NCBI GenBank assembly: GCA_026390935.1
Contig: JAPLEZ010000065.1
Span: 1-34,263 of the forward strand
Length of the DNA: 34,263 bases
Source: Bacteroidota bacterium
Lineage (GTDB): Bacteria; Bacteroidota; Bacteroidia; Flavobacteriales_C; GCA-002722245
Direction: 5' to 3'
Under the pieces are notes generated by a model, which saw only the letters and a list, made by a program, of their open reading frames with translations, was not told the origin of the DNA and ran no database searches. The position numbers and the translations under genes are program-made. Positions 1-8,958 of this stretch are shown here, in pieces. Each line of letters opens with the position of its first letter. The first letter of the stretch is position 1.

Positions 1-1
1 T

Positions 2-2485
2 ATGGACATTGCCAACGCATCATTGCTGGATGAAGCTACTGCTGCAGCGGAAGCAATGATCATGTTGCTGAATTCACGTAGCAGAGATGCCGTGAAAAAA
101 AATGCCAATACTTTTTTTGTTGATGAAAAATGCTTTCCGCAAACGATTGATGTTTTAAAAGCAAGGACCAAAGTTTTGGGCATTGACCTGATCGTTGGTG
201 ATTATAAAACTGTTGATTTGAATGACACGTTCTTCGGGGCTTTGGTGCAATATCCAAACGTTTATGGAGTAGTTGAAAATTATAAACCATTTGTAGACGC
301 AGCACATTCAAAAGGAGTTGCAGTTGCAGTTGCTACTGATTTACTTTCTCTGGCTTTACTGGAAGAGCCTGCAAAATTTGGTGCCGATATCGTTTTTGGA
401 AACACCCAACGCTTTGGTGTTCCAATGGGATTTGGTGGCCCACATGCTGCTTTCTTCGCCGCGAAAGACGAATACAAAAGAAATATGCCAGGAAGAATCA
501 TTGGTATTTCTATTGATGCCCGTGGCAAAAAAGCATACAGGATGGCGCTGCAAACACGCGAGCAACACATCAAACGCGACAAAGCGACTTCCAACATTTG
601 TACTGCCCAGGCTCTTTTAGCTATCATGGCAAGTATGTATGCCGTTTATCACGGTCAGGAAGGAATCAAAGCAATTGCTACTGAAGTGCATCAAAAAGCC
701 TCATTGGTAAAAGAAAAAATTGCAGCTTTAGGATTGAACTGTGTATCCAACAGCTATTTTGATACTCTTTGTATTGAAGCAGACAAATCAATTGTAGAGA
801 AAATTATTGCTGAAACATTGAAAGCAGAAATCAATGTTGGAGTACACAACAATAAAATCATCATCGCCTTAGATGAAGCTACAACAGTTGACAACATCAA
901 CCATTTGCTTTCTGCTATTGCTGCAGCAACTGGAAAAACTACAACACCAATCACAAAAGAAAATGTAGAAAAGGCTGCGCTCTCCAAAGCGGCGAACAGA
1001 ACTTCTGCATACTTAACGCATCCTGTTTTCAATACTTTCCACTCGGAAACTGAAATGATGCGCTACATCAAAAGATTAGAAAATAAGGATCTTTCTTTGG
1101 TTCATTCCATGATTTCTTTGGGCTCATGCACCATGAAACTCAACGCTGCTGCCGAAATGATGCCGTTAAGCAATCCGCTTTTCGCCAACATGCATCCTTT
1201 TACTCCAAAAGAACAGACAGCAGGATTTCAGGAAATGATAGGCGATTTGGGAACTTACTTGAAAGAAATAACGGGATTCAGCGGTGTATCTTTTCAACCA
1301 AATTCAGGCGCACAAGGGGAATTGGCCGGACTTCTAGTAATTAAAGCGTACCTCGATGATCAGGGACAAACACAAAGAAATATAGCACTCATCCCAACTT
1401 CTGCTCACGGTACCAATCCGGCTTCTGCTGCAATGGCAGGAATGGACATTGTTTTGGTGAAATGTGATGATCAGGGAAATATTGATCTTCAGGATTTAAA
1501 ATTGAAAGCTGAACAGCACAAAGACAATTTAGCTTGTGTTATGGTGACTTATCCTTCTACACATGGTGTTTATGAAGAAGGCATTAAAGAAATTACAGCT
1601 ACCATTCACCAATTTGGCGGACAGGTTTATATGGATGGAGCGAACATGAATGCACAGGTTGGATTGACCAATCCGGCGGAAATTGGCGCCGATGTTTGTC
1701 ACCTCAACTTACACAAAACCTTCGCTATTCCTCACGGTGGTGGCGGACCAGGAATGGGACCTATCGGTGTTGCAAAACATTTGGTGCCTTACCTTCCTTC
1801 ACATCCTTTGGCATACGAGAAATCAGCAAAAGGAATTCCTGCAGTGGCTGCAGCACCATTCAGCAGTGCACTAATTCTGCTAATTTCTTACGGCTACATT
1901 CGCATGTTGGGAACTGAAGGTGTTACAGAATCTACTAGAATGGCTATGCTGAACGCCAATTACCTGAAAGTAAAACTGGAAAATTATTATCCGGTATTGT
2001 ACCAAGGGAAAAACAATAAAGTAGCCCACGAAATGATTTTGGATTGCAGAGCTTTCAAACAAAGTGCTGGCATTGAAGTCATGGACATCGCCAAAAGATT
2101 GATTGATTATGGCTTTCACGCTCCAACCGTAAGTTTCCCTGTTGCGGGAACTCTTATGATTGAGCCAACAGAAAGCGAATCGAAAGATGAACTGGATCGT
2201 TTTTGCAAAGCCATGATTGAAATCCGCAAAGAGATTTCTGAAATTGAAGATGGCATTGCCGACAAAGAAAATAACGTATTGAAAAATTCTCCACACACCC
2301 TTGCCGATGTAATTGGAGAATGGCAACGACCGTATTCAAGAGAGAAAGCCGTAACTCCTTTACCTTATTTAAATGAAAGCAAATTCTGGTCAACAGTGAA
2401 CCGTATCGACAATGCATACGGCGATAGAAATCTTGTTTGCAGCTGCGTGCCAACAGAGGAATACAGCAAGGAGCTGGCATCTTAA
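2..2485 (+). CDS. gcvP: Glycine dehydrogenase (decarboxylating), P protein, 5'-truncated by window edge
   Basis: P protein of the glycine cleavage system: a PLP enzyme that decarboxylates glycine and passes the aminomethyl group to the lipoyl H protein. The frame is open from the first bases, and the Met at base 2 lies inside the conserved MDIANASLLDEATAAAEAM segment, so it is internal and not the start. 827 residues are visible against about 950-960 for the family, so roughly 120-130 N-terminal residues lie outside the window. The PLP-binding region reads HLNLHKTFAIPHGGGGPG, with the Schiff-base Lys at visible residue 572. The C-terminal half is complete, ending with the conserved WQRPYSREKA segment and a TAA stop. 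No damage is seen. Its partners gcvT and gcvH are not in the window. Confidence 0.97.
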   Translation: MDIANASLLDEATAAAEAMIMLLNSRSRDAVKKNANTFFVDEKCFPQTIDVLKARTKVLGIDLIVGDYKTVDLNDTFFGALVQYPNVYGVVENYKPFVDAAHSKGVAVAVATDLLSLALLEEPAKFGADIVFGNTQRFGVPMGFGGPHAAFFAAKDEYKRNMPGRIIGISIDARGKKAYRMALQTREQHIKRDKATSNICTAQALLAIMASMYAVYHGQEGIKAIATEVHQKASLVKEKIAALGLNCVSNSYFDTLCIEADKSIVEKIIAETLKAEINVGVHNNKIIIALDEATTVDNINHLLSAIAAATGKTTTPITKENVEKAALSKAANRTSAYLTHPVFNTFHSETEMMRYIKRLENKDLSLVHSMISLGSCTMKLNAAAEMMPLSNPLFANMHPFTPKEQTAGFQEMIGDLGTYLKEITGFSGVSFQPNSGAQGELAGLLVIKAYLDDQGQTQRNIALIPTSAHGTNPASAAMAGMDIVLVKCDDQGNIDLQDLKLKAEQHKDNLACVMVTYPSTHGVYEEGIKEITATIHQFGGQVYMDGANMNAQVGLTNPAEIGADVCHLNLHKTFAIPHGGGGPGMGPIGVAKHLVPYLPSHPLAYEKSAKGIPAVAAAPFSSALILLISYGYIRMLGTEGVTESTRMAMLNANYLKVKLENYYPVLYQGKNNKVAHEMILDCRAFKQSAGIEVMDIAKRLIDYGFHAPTVSFPVAGTLMIEPTESESKDELDRFCKAMIEIRKEISEIEDGIADKENNVLKNSPHTLADVIGEWQRPYSREKAVTPLPYLNESKFWSTVNRIDNAYGDRNLVCSCVPTEEYSKELAS

Positions 2486-2546
2486 TTTTGACAATACTGT
2501 TTGCTTTGTTTAATTTGGACTTATTAAACACTTCAATTATTGTCGG

Positions 2547-3818
2547 ATGAAAAAACTATTATTCCTTGTTTGCTCTGTTTTTACTATTCAGTTTGCTTCA
2601 GCTCAAACGGAATATACTGTACCTACTGATTTTCCTGAAAACACCACAAAGCGTTTCGAAATCCCTCAGCAGGGTGATTATAGAGGAGTAATTGTTACAG
2701 AGTGGTATGATTTCGGATTGTTATCAAACCAAAATTACAGCGGTGACAATGCGCCTTTCATTAACGCTTATCTATTTCCGGATTCAGCATATTTTCAAGT
2801 TGGAGCTAGTACATATGCACGAGGATCGAATTACAAAGAAGCTGTTATTATCGATCCTAAGGCTGATTTATTCAAGACGTTAAAAGATCCTGATTTCGGA
2901 AAGTTTTTATCCTACAATGTTGATTCCATCACCATTTTGTTTCAATACTATAGAAATACAAGCGCTGACATTGTAGACACCTTGTTTGTGGAAGTTGGAA
3001 GTGATTCCACTGTAAGCACTGGTTACCTTTCTGGTGCAGCCAACTATGGTGATGGCACAATATTTAACAACTTCGGAGCAAATTCTTTAGCTTTTAAAGT
3101 TTTAAAATTTCAGGCAACTGTCAATGGCGTTGGAGAATTGGATATTCCGAAAAAAGAAATCATTCCAATTTTATTGACTCCTGATTATGCAGGTGACGTA
3201 AACTCTCCTGGCATTTCCTCTTTAACCATTCATCCTTATCTAAGCCGCTTCAAAGGAGGTCAGAACATTGTAGTCGGTTTAAGCTTTAAACCAGGCTTTA
3301 AGTACTCGAAGAACGATACCCTTACTAAAACCGGAAACACATTCAATACCTTCGCTTGGGAAGAACAAGGTCCAAACACCTTTCAACAATACAATGCTGG
3401 AGAGTGGAATTGCTCCTACTGGGCATACTACGACAATATGAACCCAATGTCCTCTTGGTATGAAGCATTTTACCCATCATGGATATGGCCAAAAGATTTT
3501 CCTGAACACCACTGGTTAAGGGCAAAAACATCTTATGATGATGACTGGCTGGGTGTAAATCCTTCTGCAGAAATTTCAATCGGAAATTGTTTTCCAAATC
3601 CTGCCACCAACGAAGTGTTGATTGCCTATTCACTAAAAGGTGAAGAACAAATTTCTGTTCGTATTTATGATATTGCCGGACAATTGATTTTTCAAAAGGA
3701 GGAAGGCAAACAAATAAAAGGACAACATTTCGCTCAAATAAATCTTAATGATTTTAGTTCAGGAATATATTTCTATTCACTGAATGGAGGAGAAATGAAA
3801 AAATTCGTGAAGGAATAA
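2547..3818 (+). CDS. Secreted protein with C-terminal T9SS type A sorting domain
   Basis: An exported protein of 423 residues. It starts with a clear signal peptide (MKKLLFLVCSVFTIQFASAQ). The middle section has no family I can name; it is rich in aromatic and polar residues, as expected of a beta-rich surface protein. The last 80 residues or so match the Por secretion system type A C-terminal domain: CFPNPATNEVLIAY, then VRIYDIAGQLI, and the end motif SSGIYFYSLNGGEMKKFVKE. This domain directs outer-membrane translocation by T9SS and is normally removed by PorU, whose genes lie 18 kb downstream. The gene stands alone, 61 bases after gcvP and 117 bases before the protease cluster. Its function is unknown. 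Confidence 0.85.
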   Translation: MKKLLFLVCSVFTIQFASAQTEYTVPTDFPENTTKRFEIPQQGDYRGVIVTEWYDFGLLSNQNYSGDNAPFINAYLFPDSAYFQVGASTYARGSNYKEAVIIDPKADLFKTLKDPDFGKFLSYNVDSITILFQYYRNTSADIVDTLFVEVGSDSTVSTGYLSGAANYGDGTIFNNFGANSLAFKVLKFQATVNGVGELDIPKKEIIPILLTPDYAGDVNSPGISSLTIHPYLSRFKGGQNIVVGLSFKPGFKYSKNDTLTKTGNTFNTFAWEEQGPNTFQQYNAGEWNCSYWAYYDNMNPMSSWYEAFYPSWIWPKDFPEHHWLRAKTSYDDDWLGVNPSAEISIGNCFPNPATNEVLIAYSLKGEEQISVRIYDIAGQLIFQKEEGKQIKGQHFAQINLNDFSSGIYFYSLNGGEMKKFVKE

Positions 3819-3862
3819 AACTCCACTCCGAAAAATATACTTTCAAATTAAAATCCAAATTA

Positions 3863-3870
3863 TATATTTG
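3863..3870 (+). promoter_or_regulatory. Possible Bacteroidota-type -7 element
   Basis: TATATTTG fits the TAnnTTTG -7 consensus of Bacteroidota promoters. It lies 65 bases before the protease start at 3936 in a 117-base gap. No convincing TTG -33 element is visible at the expected spacing, so this is a weak call. Confidence 0.35.
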
Positions 3871-3935
3871 TGCCTCCATAAGGCCTAAAATAAAATTGTG
3901 GTAAAAAAAGTATTCTAAAAAATCATTTCTCTCCG

Positions 3936-5561
3936 ATGAAAACCCTGTATTGCTTACTTTTCCTCAGTGTTTTAAATTCCTTATGTTTTGCACAATCCGG
4001 AGAAAAAAAATTCTTTGATAAGCTAGGCAAAAGTTGTGTGGAATCTTCTGCATATTACTACAGAACAAAAGCCGGAGCAAATAATTACAAATCTTATTAT
4101 GTAAATGGTGGAGGCGTTTATTTCGAAGGACAAATCATTAGTGCCAGCACCAGTGACGAATCGTTAAACCGTTACACTGGAAATTGCAAATGGTATTACA
4201 AAAATAGTAAACCTAAGTACATTCGGAATTTTGACGAAGCAGGATTAGAGGATGGAATGTCCATCTATTATTATGAAAGCGGCAAAATCTGGAAAGAAGT
4301 TGTATATAAAAAAGGCAAATCCGACATTCAATACAAAGAATACAATGAAGACGGACAGGTTAGTCAGATCTTTGAAGAAGAGTTCCACAACAACAGAAAC
4401 GACTGGGATCTATACTCCAGCGATAAAAGCATTTCAAAAATAGAAAATGAAAAATTGGTGCTAACATCATTAACCAATGATGGAACCTCACGTTATATAA
4501 GTGTTCCTTCACAATCCAACTTTTATACCATTGAAACAATCTTAAACACAGCAGAGTTGAAAAGCGGCTGCAAAACAGGCCTTTTATTCGGATTCAAAGA
4601 CTGGAACAACTACAACTTTTTTCTCATTACCGAATCCTCCTTCTATATTGGAATGGTATTCGAAGGAGTGTCCAATACTATAGTGGAAGGCATGTTTAGC
4701 TCTGCAATAAAGAAAGGAAGCGAAAATTTACTTAAAGTGATCTCTGGCGAGCAAACAATTTTTTCAATTAATGGTAAAATCCAGTATTCTACCACTACCT
4801 CTTTCAGATGTTACGGCAGCAATATCGGCTTCGTGGTAAGTGGTAAATCAAGTGTGAATTTTAATAACGTGATATACAAAGAAGTAAATTTCAACTCCTC
4901 AGACATTGAAATGTCTAAATCGGATTTAGATGTAAAGGGAACGGGCTCGGGATTAATAATTAGCACAACCGGCTATGTGCTCACCAACTACCATGTTATT
5001 GATGATGCCAAAACCATTTCGGTAGAAATCCTAGAAAACGGAGCGGTAAAAACATACAGTGCTGAAATCGTTCAAAAAGATGCCAACAATGACTTAGCCA
5101 TTCTTAAAATAACCGACAAAAATTTCGCTCCCCTTCCTTCACCTTTAAAATATGCGTTTAAAGAGACAGGAGGCATTGAAGTAGGAGCCTCTGTGTTCAC
5201 CATTGGCTATCCATATGCACTTGGAGGAATGGGTAAAGAAGCAAAATACAATGACGGAAAAATAAGTGCAAAAACGGGATACAACAATGCCATTAATGCT
5301 TTTCAAACCTCTATTCCTGTGCAACCAGGAAATAGTGGTGGACCAGTTTTTAACGACAAAGGGCAATTAATCGGTGTAATCAATGCGAAAATTCATGATG
5401 CAGACAATGTTTCCTATGCAATAAAATTGAATTACATAAAAACATTAGTGGAACTATTGCCAGAAACTATTGCCCTGCCAACTTATACAGCAAGCAACCT
5501 GAATACTGAACAACTAATCAAGAACATTACTCCTTATTCAGTTTTGATAAAAATAAAATAA
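3936..5561 (+). CDS. Exported trypsin-like serine protease (S1C/HtrA-like fold) with N-terminal repeat and jelly-roll-like regions
   Basis: A 541-residue exported protein. Signal peptide MKTLYCLLFLSVLNSLCFAQ, then (about 60-150) a region with MORN/YwqK-like repeats such as GNCKWYYKNSKPKY and DGMSIYYYESGKIWKE. A section at about 150-315, starting near FHNNRNDWDLYSSD, resembles LamG/DUF1080-type jelly rolls (fold inferred by eye). The C-terminal third (about 330-520) is a trypsin-like domain: GTGSGLIISTTGYVLTNYHV with His353, NNDLAIL with Asp386 and PGNSGGP with Ser467, so the catalytic triad looks complete. No PDZ domain follows, unlike DegP. It probably acts in the periplasm or at the surface. 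The next gene starts directly after its stop, so it likely leads an operon with the three following genes. Its substrate is unknown. Confidence 0.85.
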   Translation: MKTLYCLLFLSVLNSLCFAQSGEKKFFDKLGKSCVESSAYYYRTKAGANNYKSYYVNGGGVYFEGQIISASTSDESLNRYTGNCKWYYKNSKPKYIRNFDEAGLEDGMSIYYYESGKIWKEVVYKKGKSDIQYKEYNEDGQVSQIFEEEFHNNRNDWDLYSSDKSISKIENEKLVLTSLTNDGTSRYISVPSQSNFYTIETILNTAELKSGCKTGLLFGFKDWNNYNFFLITESSFYIGMVFEGVSNTIVEGMFSSAIKKGSENLLKVISGEQTIFSINGKIQYSTTTSFRCYGSNIGFVVSGKSSVNFNNVIYKEVNFNSSDIEMSKSDLDVKGTGSGLIISTTGYVLTNYHVIDDAKTISVEILENGAVKTYSAEIVQKDANNDLAILKITDKNFAPLPSPLKYAFKETGGIEVGASVFTIGYPYALGGMGKEAKYNDGKISAKTGYNNAINAFQTSIPVQPGNSGGPVFNDKGQLIGVINAKIHDADNVSYAIKLNYIKTLVELLPETIALPTYTASNLNTEQLIKNITPYSVLIKIK

Positions 5562-6335
5562 ATGCAAGGCTACAAATCGATTATATTTTCCTGCATTTTT
5601 ATGTTTATTAGTGACATCCTTTGTGCGCAAAACAAAAATGAATTTGATGATGTATACACCCCTCCTGCAACATCTTTAATGGGGGCGAAAAATTTTTCTC
5701 ACGGAGCATTTTCTGATGGCCCAAAAAACATCATAAAATTATCTCCAACCTTACTCACCAGAAGTATAATTGCCATAAACTATGAGCGTTTCATTAACCC
5801 GAATCTTTCGTTAACTGGTGGTTTAGGCTATGCTTTCAGTAGAGATTGGATGTTGCTTCTATCTAGCGAATTCCTTTCAGAATTTTCTTTTACAGAAAAC
5901 TCCAGTCTCACCGCATATGAAATAATTTATGAAGGAAGTTTTGTAAAGCCAGGCAACATGTATTATGGACTTGGGATGAGAATATATTATGACGGTTTCT
6001 TAAGTGATGACATCAATTCTTATGTGGATCTGAGCGGACGATTTTATGCCAATACTTTTGCAATTACTTCGCAAGTTGGCACAACAAAAACCAGTATAAA
6101 CAACTCTGTGATTAATATGTCATGGGGCTTCTCATCATGCACCTCTGGGAAAATCCAAACAACACATGATTTTTACTTCGGTTTTGGAATGAGAGTCATT
6201 TCCTATAATAAATTTGTAAAACAAGATGTCACTTACAATTTCAGCACATACACTGTTGATGTAATGACGAACGAAAAAATAAATGTTTACAGTCCTACTT
6301 TACTAGCAGGATATACATTTGGAGTTGGATGGTAA
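5562..6335 (+). CDS. Exported outer-membrane beta-barrel-like protein, paralogue of the gene at 8148
   Basis: A 257-residue unknown protein with an N-terminal signal peptide (MQGYKSIIFSCIFMFISDILCAQ). The mature part starts with a short acidic stretch (NEFDDVYTPP), followed by alternating hydrophobic/polar strands typical of outer-membrane barrels: KLSPTLLTRSIIAINYERF and LTGGLGYAFSRDW. It ends with the strand-like YTFGVGW, a C-terminal aromatic as in barrels. The same landmarks (DD.Y.P, IKLSP, YER, LGY.FSRD, TSGKI.TTH, YGL/FGFG, GY.FG.GW) occur in the protein at 8148-8954, so the two are paralogues. The ATG directly follows the protease stop, and the stop overlaps the longest form of the next gene, so it is operon-borne. 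Barrel topology is inferred; no function is known. Confidence 0.75.
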   Translation: MQGYKSIIFSCIFMFISDILCAQNKNEFDDVYTPPATSLMGAKNFSHGAFSDGPKNIIKLSPTLLTRSIIAINYERFINPNLSLTGGLGYAFSRDWMLLLSSEFLSEFSFTENSSLTAYEIIYEGSFVKPGNMYYGLGMRIYYDGFLSDDINSYVDLSGRFYANTFAITSQVGTTKTSINNSVINMSWGFSSCTSGKIQTTHDFYFGFGMRVISYNKFVKQDVTYNFSTYTVDVMTNEKINVYSPTLLAGYTFGVGW

Positions 6336-6358
6336 TTAATAATTTAAAAATTAAAACA

Positions 6359-8146
6359 ATGAAAGCGCGATTATTTTTATTCTTTTTATGTTTATCCTTT
6401 GGTGTTTCCAAGGCTCAAGAGTTAAAGGCCTCATGGTCGGAAATGCAGGTTTACGACAATGGCAAAGATGGTTTTTTCGGGGATTTTAGCGGGATAAACT
6501 CAAAATACATCTACGGAAAATTCATTCGCTTTCAAATGGCCAGCCCCTTCAAAAAAAATCAACGCATCAGCAAAATAAAACTGGTGGCTTTTGATAAGCT
6601 GACGATGAAGAAAACTTTTACAGCTGCCTTGATAGGATTTCCTGAAAATAAGGCTGCAAAAGAAAAATACAAGGATCTAATTTTCTATAAAACAATTGTT
6701 TTTGAAAACACCGTATATGTCTTCTGGTTCAAAGAATCCAAGCTGAAAGACGAACTATATGTACAAAGTTTTGATGCCAATCTCAAAGTGATAAAGCCTT
6801 TACAAAAAATTTATGAGCTGTCTGCTGAAAAAGGACAAAAGAAAAAACCTGAACTCTTTGTAATGGGAAACAAAGAAATAGAGGACAAAATATTGATCGG
6901 AGGGGAAATGGCTGGAGACAAAAATGAAAACGTCAAAATTGAATACCGTTTACTGAATAAAGATTTTAGTTTCGAAGCATCTGGGCAGGTAACTTTACCT
7001 TATCTCATTACACGCCGCTCAAACAGTTTATCGTCATCCTATGAACTTGGAAATGATGGTAATCTACATATCAAATCCTTTGTTAACAAAGACGGGGAAG
7101 AAAGAAAATTATTACTTAAAGGAGAATCCTCTGCTTATCCTATCATATCAGTTGTGGATTTGAAAACTGGTGTATTAAAGCCGCTAGAATTTAAATTTGA
7201 CAACAAAAATATTTTTGATTTCAATTATATAATCGGTAAACAAACCACTAAAGTTTTTGGTTTCTTTTGTGATTTAAAAAAAGACCCAAATGGATGGGAT
7301 ACACACGGTATTTTTTATGCTATTATTGACAATGCTTCAAACACTGTAAAATCCATTAATTTTTCAATGTTCACCAAAGATCAGTTAAATCAGCTTTTCG
7401 TTAAAGACAAAGAAGATCAGAAAAAAGCACGAAGAAAAGACCTTAAAAAAGGGAATGACGCAGCAAAATCCGACGAGGAATCCCTGCAAAGTGATTATGT
7501 AATTGAAAATGTTCAGTCTGCGGATAATAATAATCTGGTCCTGTTTTGCTCCAGAATGTACAACTACTCTGTAACTACTTGTACCACCAATGCTAACGGC
7601 GGAAGAAGCTGTACAACAAACTATTATTGTGAAAAAAGCAACGTCACCGCTTTTAGAATTGATGCAGACGGAGATATCGTTTGGGCATCCAACCTTGATA
7701 GAGAAATTACCTATTCGGGATGGTACAAATGGGATGTTACAGTTATAAATGACAAAGCAAACTTCTATGTATTGTATGGTTCTGCTTATAACGAAGGGGC
7801 AACGAAAAAAGGAAAAACAAAAAAGAAATCAAAGTCAATGAAAGAAAGTAGAGATCAGCTGGAGTACGCTGTATTCAGCTATGAAACTGGAAAATTTCAG
7901 AAAAGAACCTACATGATCAACAGTCCTACAACACCAAAAGCAGAAAGAAAATCCGTAAATCCCTTGGCTATTCAGGTATTTGAAAATCGCTTCTATTTCA
8001 ATCATGTGAAGACAAGCTTCAAACCACTGCCAACTATCTTGACATGCGCAGCTTCTCTAGCTTGCCCTCCTGTTCTGCTAATGTTTTACAATGGCGACAT
8101 TTACAAAGGGAAAGGCTGTTTAGGAACGCTTGCACCAATGAAATAA
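6359..8146 (+). CDS. Exported protein of unknown function
   Basis: 595 residues from the start chosen here. An upstream in-frame ATG at 6329 overlaps the previous stop, but the ATG at 6359 gives a clean signal peptide (MKARLFLFFLCLSFGVSKAQ) and is preferred. The body is lysine-rich, with strands and repeated phrases that could form a propeller-like fold (for example VYVFWFKESKLKDELYVQSFDANLKV split over two strands), but I do not recognise the family. A highly charged segment lies near residues 345-375 (KDKEDQKKARRKDLKKG), followed by a Cys/Thr-rich loop (TTCTTNANGGRSCTTNYYC). The C-terminus has a hydrophobic Cys-containing stretch (ILTCAASLACPPVLLMF). It sits between the two paralogous barrel-like genes with almost no spacing, suggesting joint expression and a shared envelope role. 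Confidence 0.75.
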   Translation: MKARLFLFFLCLSFGVSKAQELKASWSEMQVYDNGKDGFFGDFSGINSKYIYGKFIRFQMASPFKKNQRISKIKLVAFDKLTMKKTFTAALIGFPENKAAKEKYKDLIFYKTIVFENTVYVFWFKESKLKDELYVQSFDANLKVIKPLQKIYELSAEKGQKKKPELFVMGNKEIEDKILIGGEMAGDKNENVKIEYRLLNKDFSFEASGQVTLPYLITRRSNSLSSSYELGNDGNLHIKSFVNKDGEERKLLLKGESSAYPIISVVDLKTGVLKPLEFKFDNKNIFDFNYIIGKQTTKVFGFFCDLKKDPNGWDTHGIFYAIIDNASNTVKSINFSMFTKDQLNQLFVKDKEDQKKARRKDLKKGNDAAKSDEESLQSDYVIENVQSADNNNLVLFCSRMYNYSVTTCTTNANGGRSCTTNYYCEKSNVTAFRIDADGDIVWASNLDREITYSGWYKWDVTVINDKANFYVLYGSAYNEGATKKGKTKKKSKSMKESRDQLEYAVFSYETGKFQKRTYMINSPTTPKAERKSVNPLAIQVFENRFYFNHVKTSFKPLPTILTCAASLACPPVLLMFYNGDIYKGKGCLGTLAPMK

Positions 8147-8147
8147 A

Positions 8148-8954
8148 ATGAAAAAGTTGGAGATGAAATATTACGTATTTTTTGTTCTGTTTTACTGCGG
8201 AATTGCCGCAAGTGTTTTTGCACAAAACGGTCCTAAAAATGAAATGGATGACATGTATTCGCCTTCAAATAGTCCGATTTTTAATAGTTCCAATAATAAC
8301 GGATCATCTTCCTTCTCAATCACACGACCTTTAAACACCATTAAGCTATCTCCTTTTCTATTTTTCAAGGGGATAGCTTCTGTTTCTTACGAAAGAACAT
8401 TGAGCGATGTGTTTTCTGCCCAAGCCAGTTTAGGCTATTGCTTCTCAAGAGACTATTCTGCCAATTTCTCTTTAGCTGAAATATTTGGCGACATTAACAA
8501 CGTTACCACCTCTATCAGCATGTATGAAATGATGAATTATGGAAAATGGAATGCCGGAAGCAATTTTTACTTTTCTCTTGCCGGAAGAGCTTATTTTGAG
8601 TCGAGTTATTCACTTTATAGCTGGCTGTTTGATTGGGATGAATCATACATTGAATTGAATTACCGTTTATATAACTACCAACTTAACTTAGAAAAAGAGG
8701 TGTTCCCTTTGTTAGAGAACGACCGTGTTTCTATAAGAAACAACTCTTTCAACATTATCCTCGGACAATACTATTCTACCAGTGGAAAAATCAAATCTAC
8801 CCACGAGCTCTATTATGGACTCTCCTTTTTATCCAGAAGTTTTGATATTTACAAATCTGACCCTATAACAGGCTTTCATCAAAAAACCGGGGAACGCGGT
8901 TCAATATTAGCTCCGATGTTTATATTTGGCTATAATTTCGGCATCGGCTGGTAA
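8148..8954 (+). CDS. Exported outer-membrane beta-barrel-like protein, paralogue of the gene at 5562
   Basis: 268 residues, starting one base after the preceding stop; a second in-frame ATG at 8163 (MKYYVFF) would give a more compact signal peptide, and either could be used. The signal ends near ASVFAQ. The mature protein opens with NEMDDMYSPSNSP and a Ser/Asn-rich stretch, then barrel-like strands (NTIKLSPFLFFKGIASVSYE, SLGYCFSRDYS, TSGKIKSTHELYYGL) and ends MFIFGYNFGIGW. These landmarks align with the protein at 5562-6335, so the pair arose by duplication with one unrelated gene between them. It is the last gene of the protease-led cluster, converging on the minus-strand operon with only four bases between stops. 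Function unknown. Confidence 0.75.
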   Translation: MKKLEMKYYVFFVLFYCGIAASVFAQNGPKNEMDDMYSPSNSPIFNSSNNNGSSSFSITRPLNTIKLSPFLFFKGIASVSYERTLSDVFSAQASLGYCFSRDYSANFSLAEIFGDINNVTTSISMYEMMNYGKWNAGSNFYFSLAGRAYFESSYSLYSWLFDWDESYIELNYRLYNYQLNLEKEVFPLLENDRVSIRNNSFNIILGQYYSTSGKIKSTHELYYGLSFLSRSFDIYKSDPITGFHQKTGERGSILAPMFIFGYNFGIGW

Positions 8955-8958
8955 GAAT

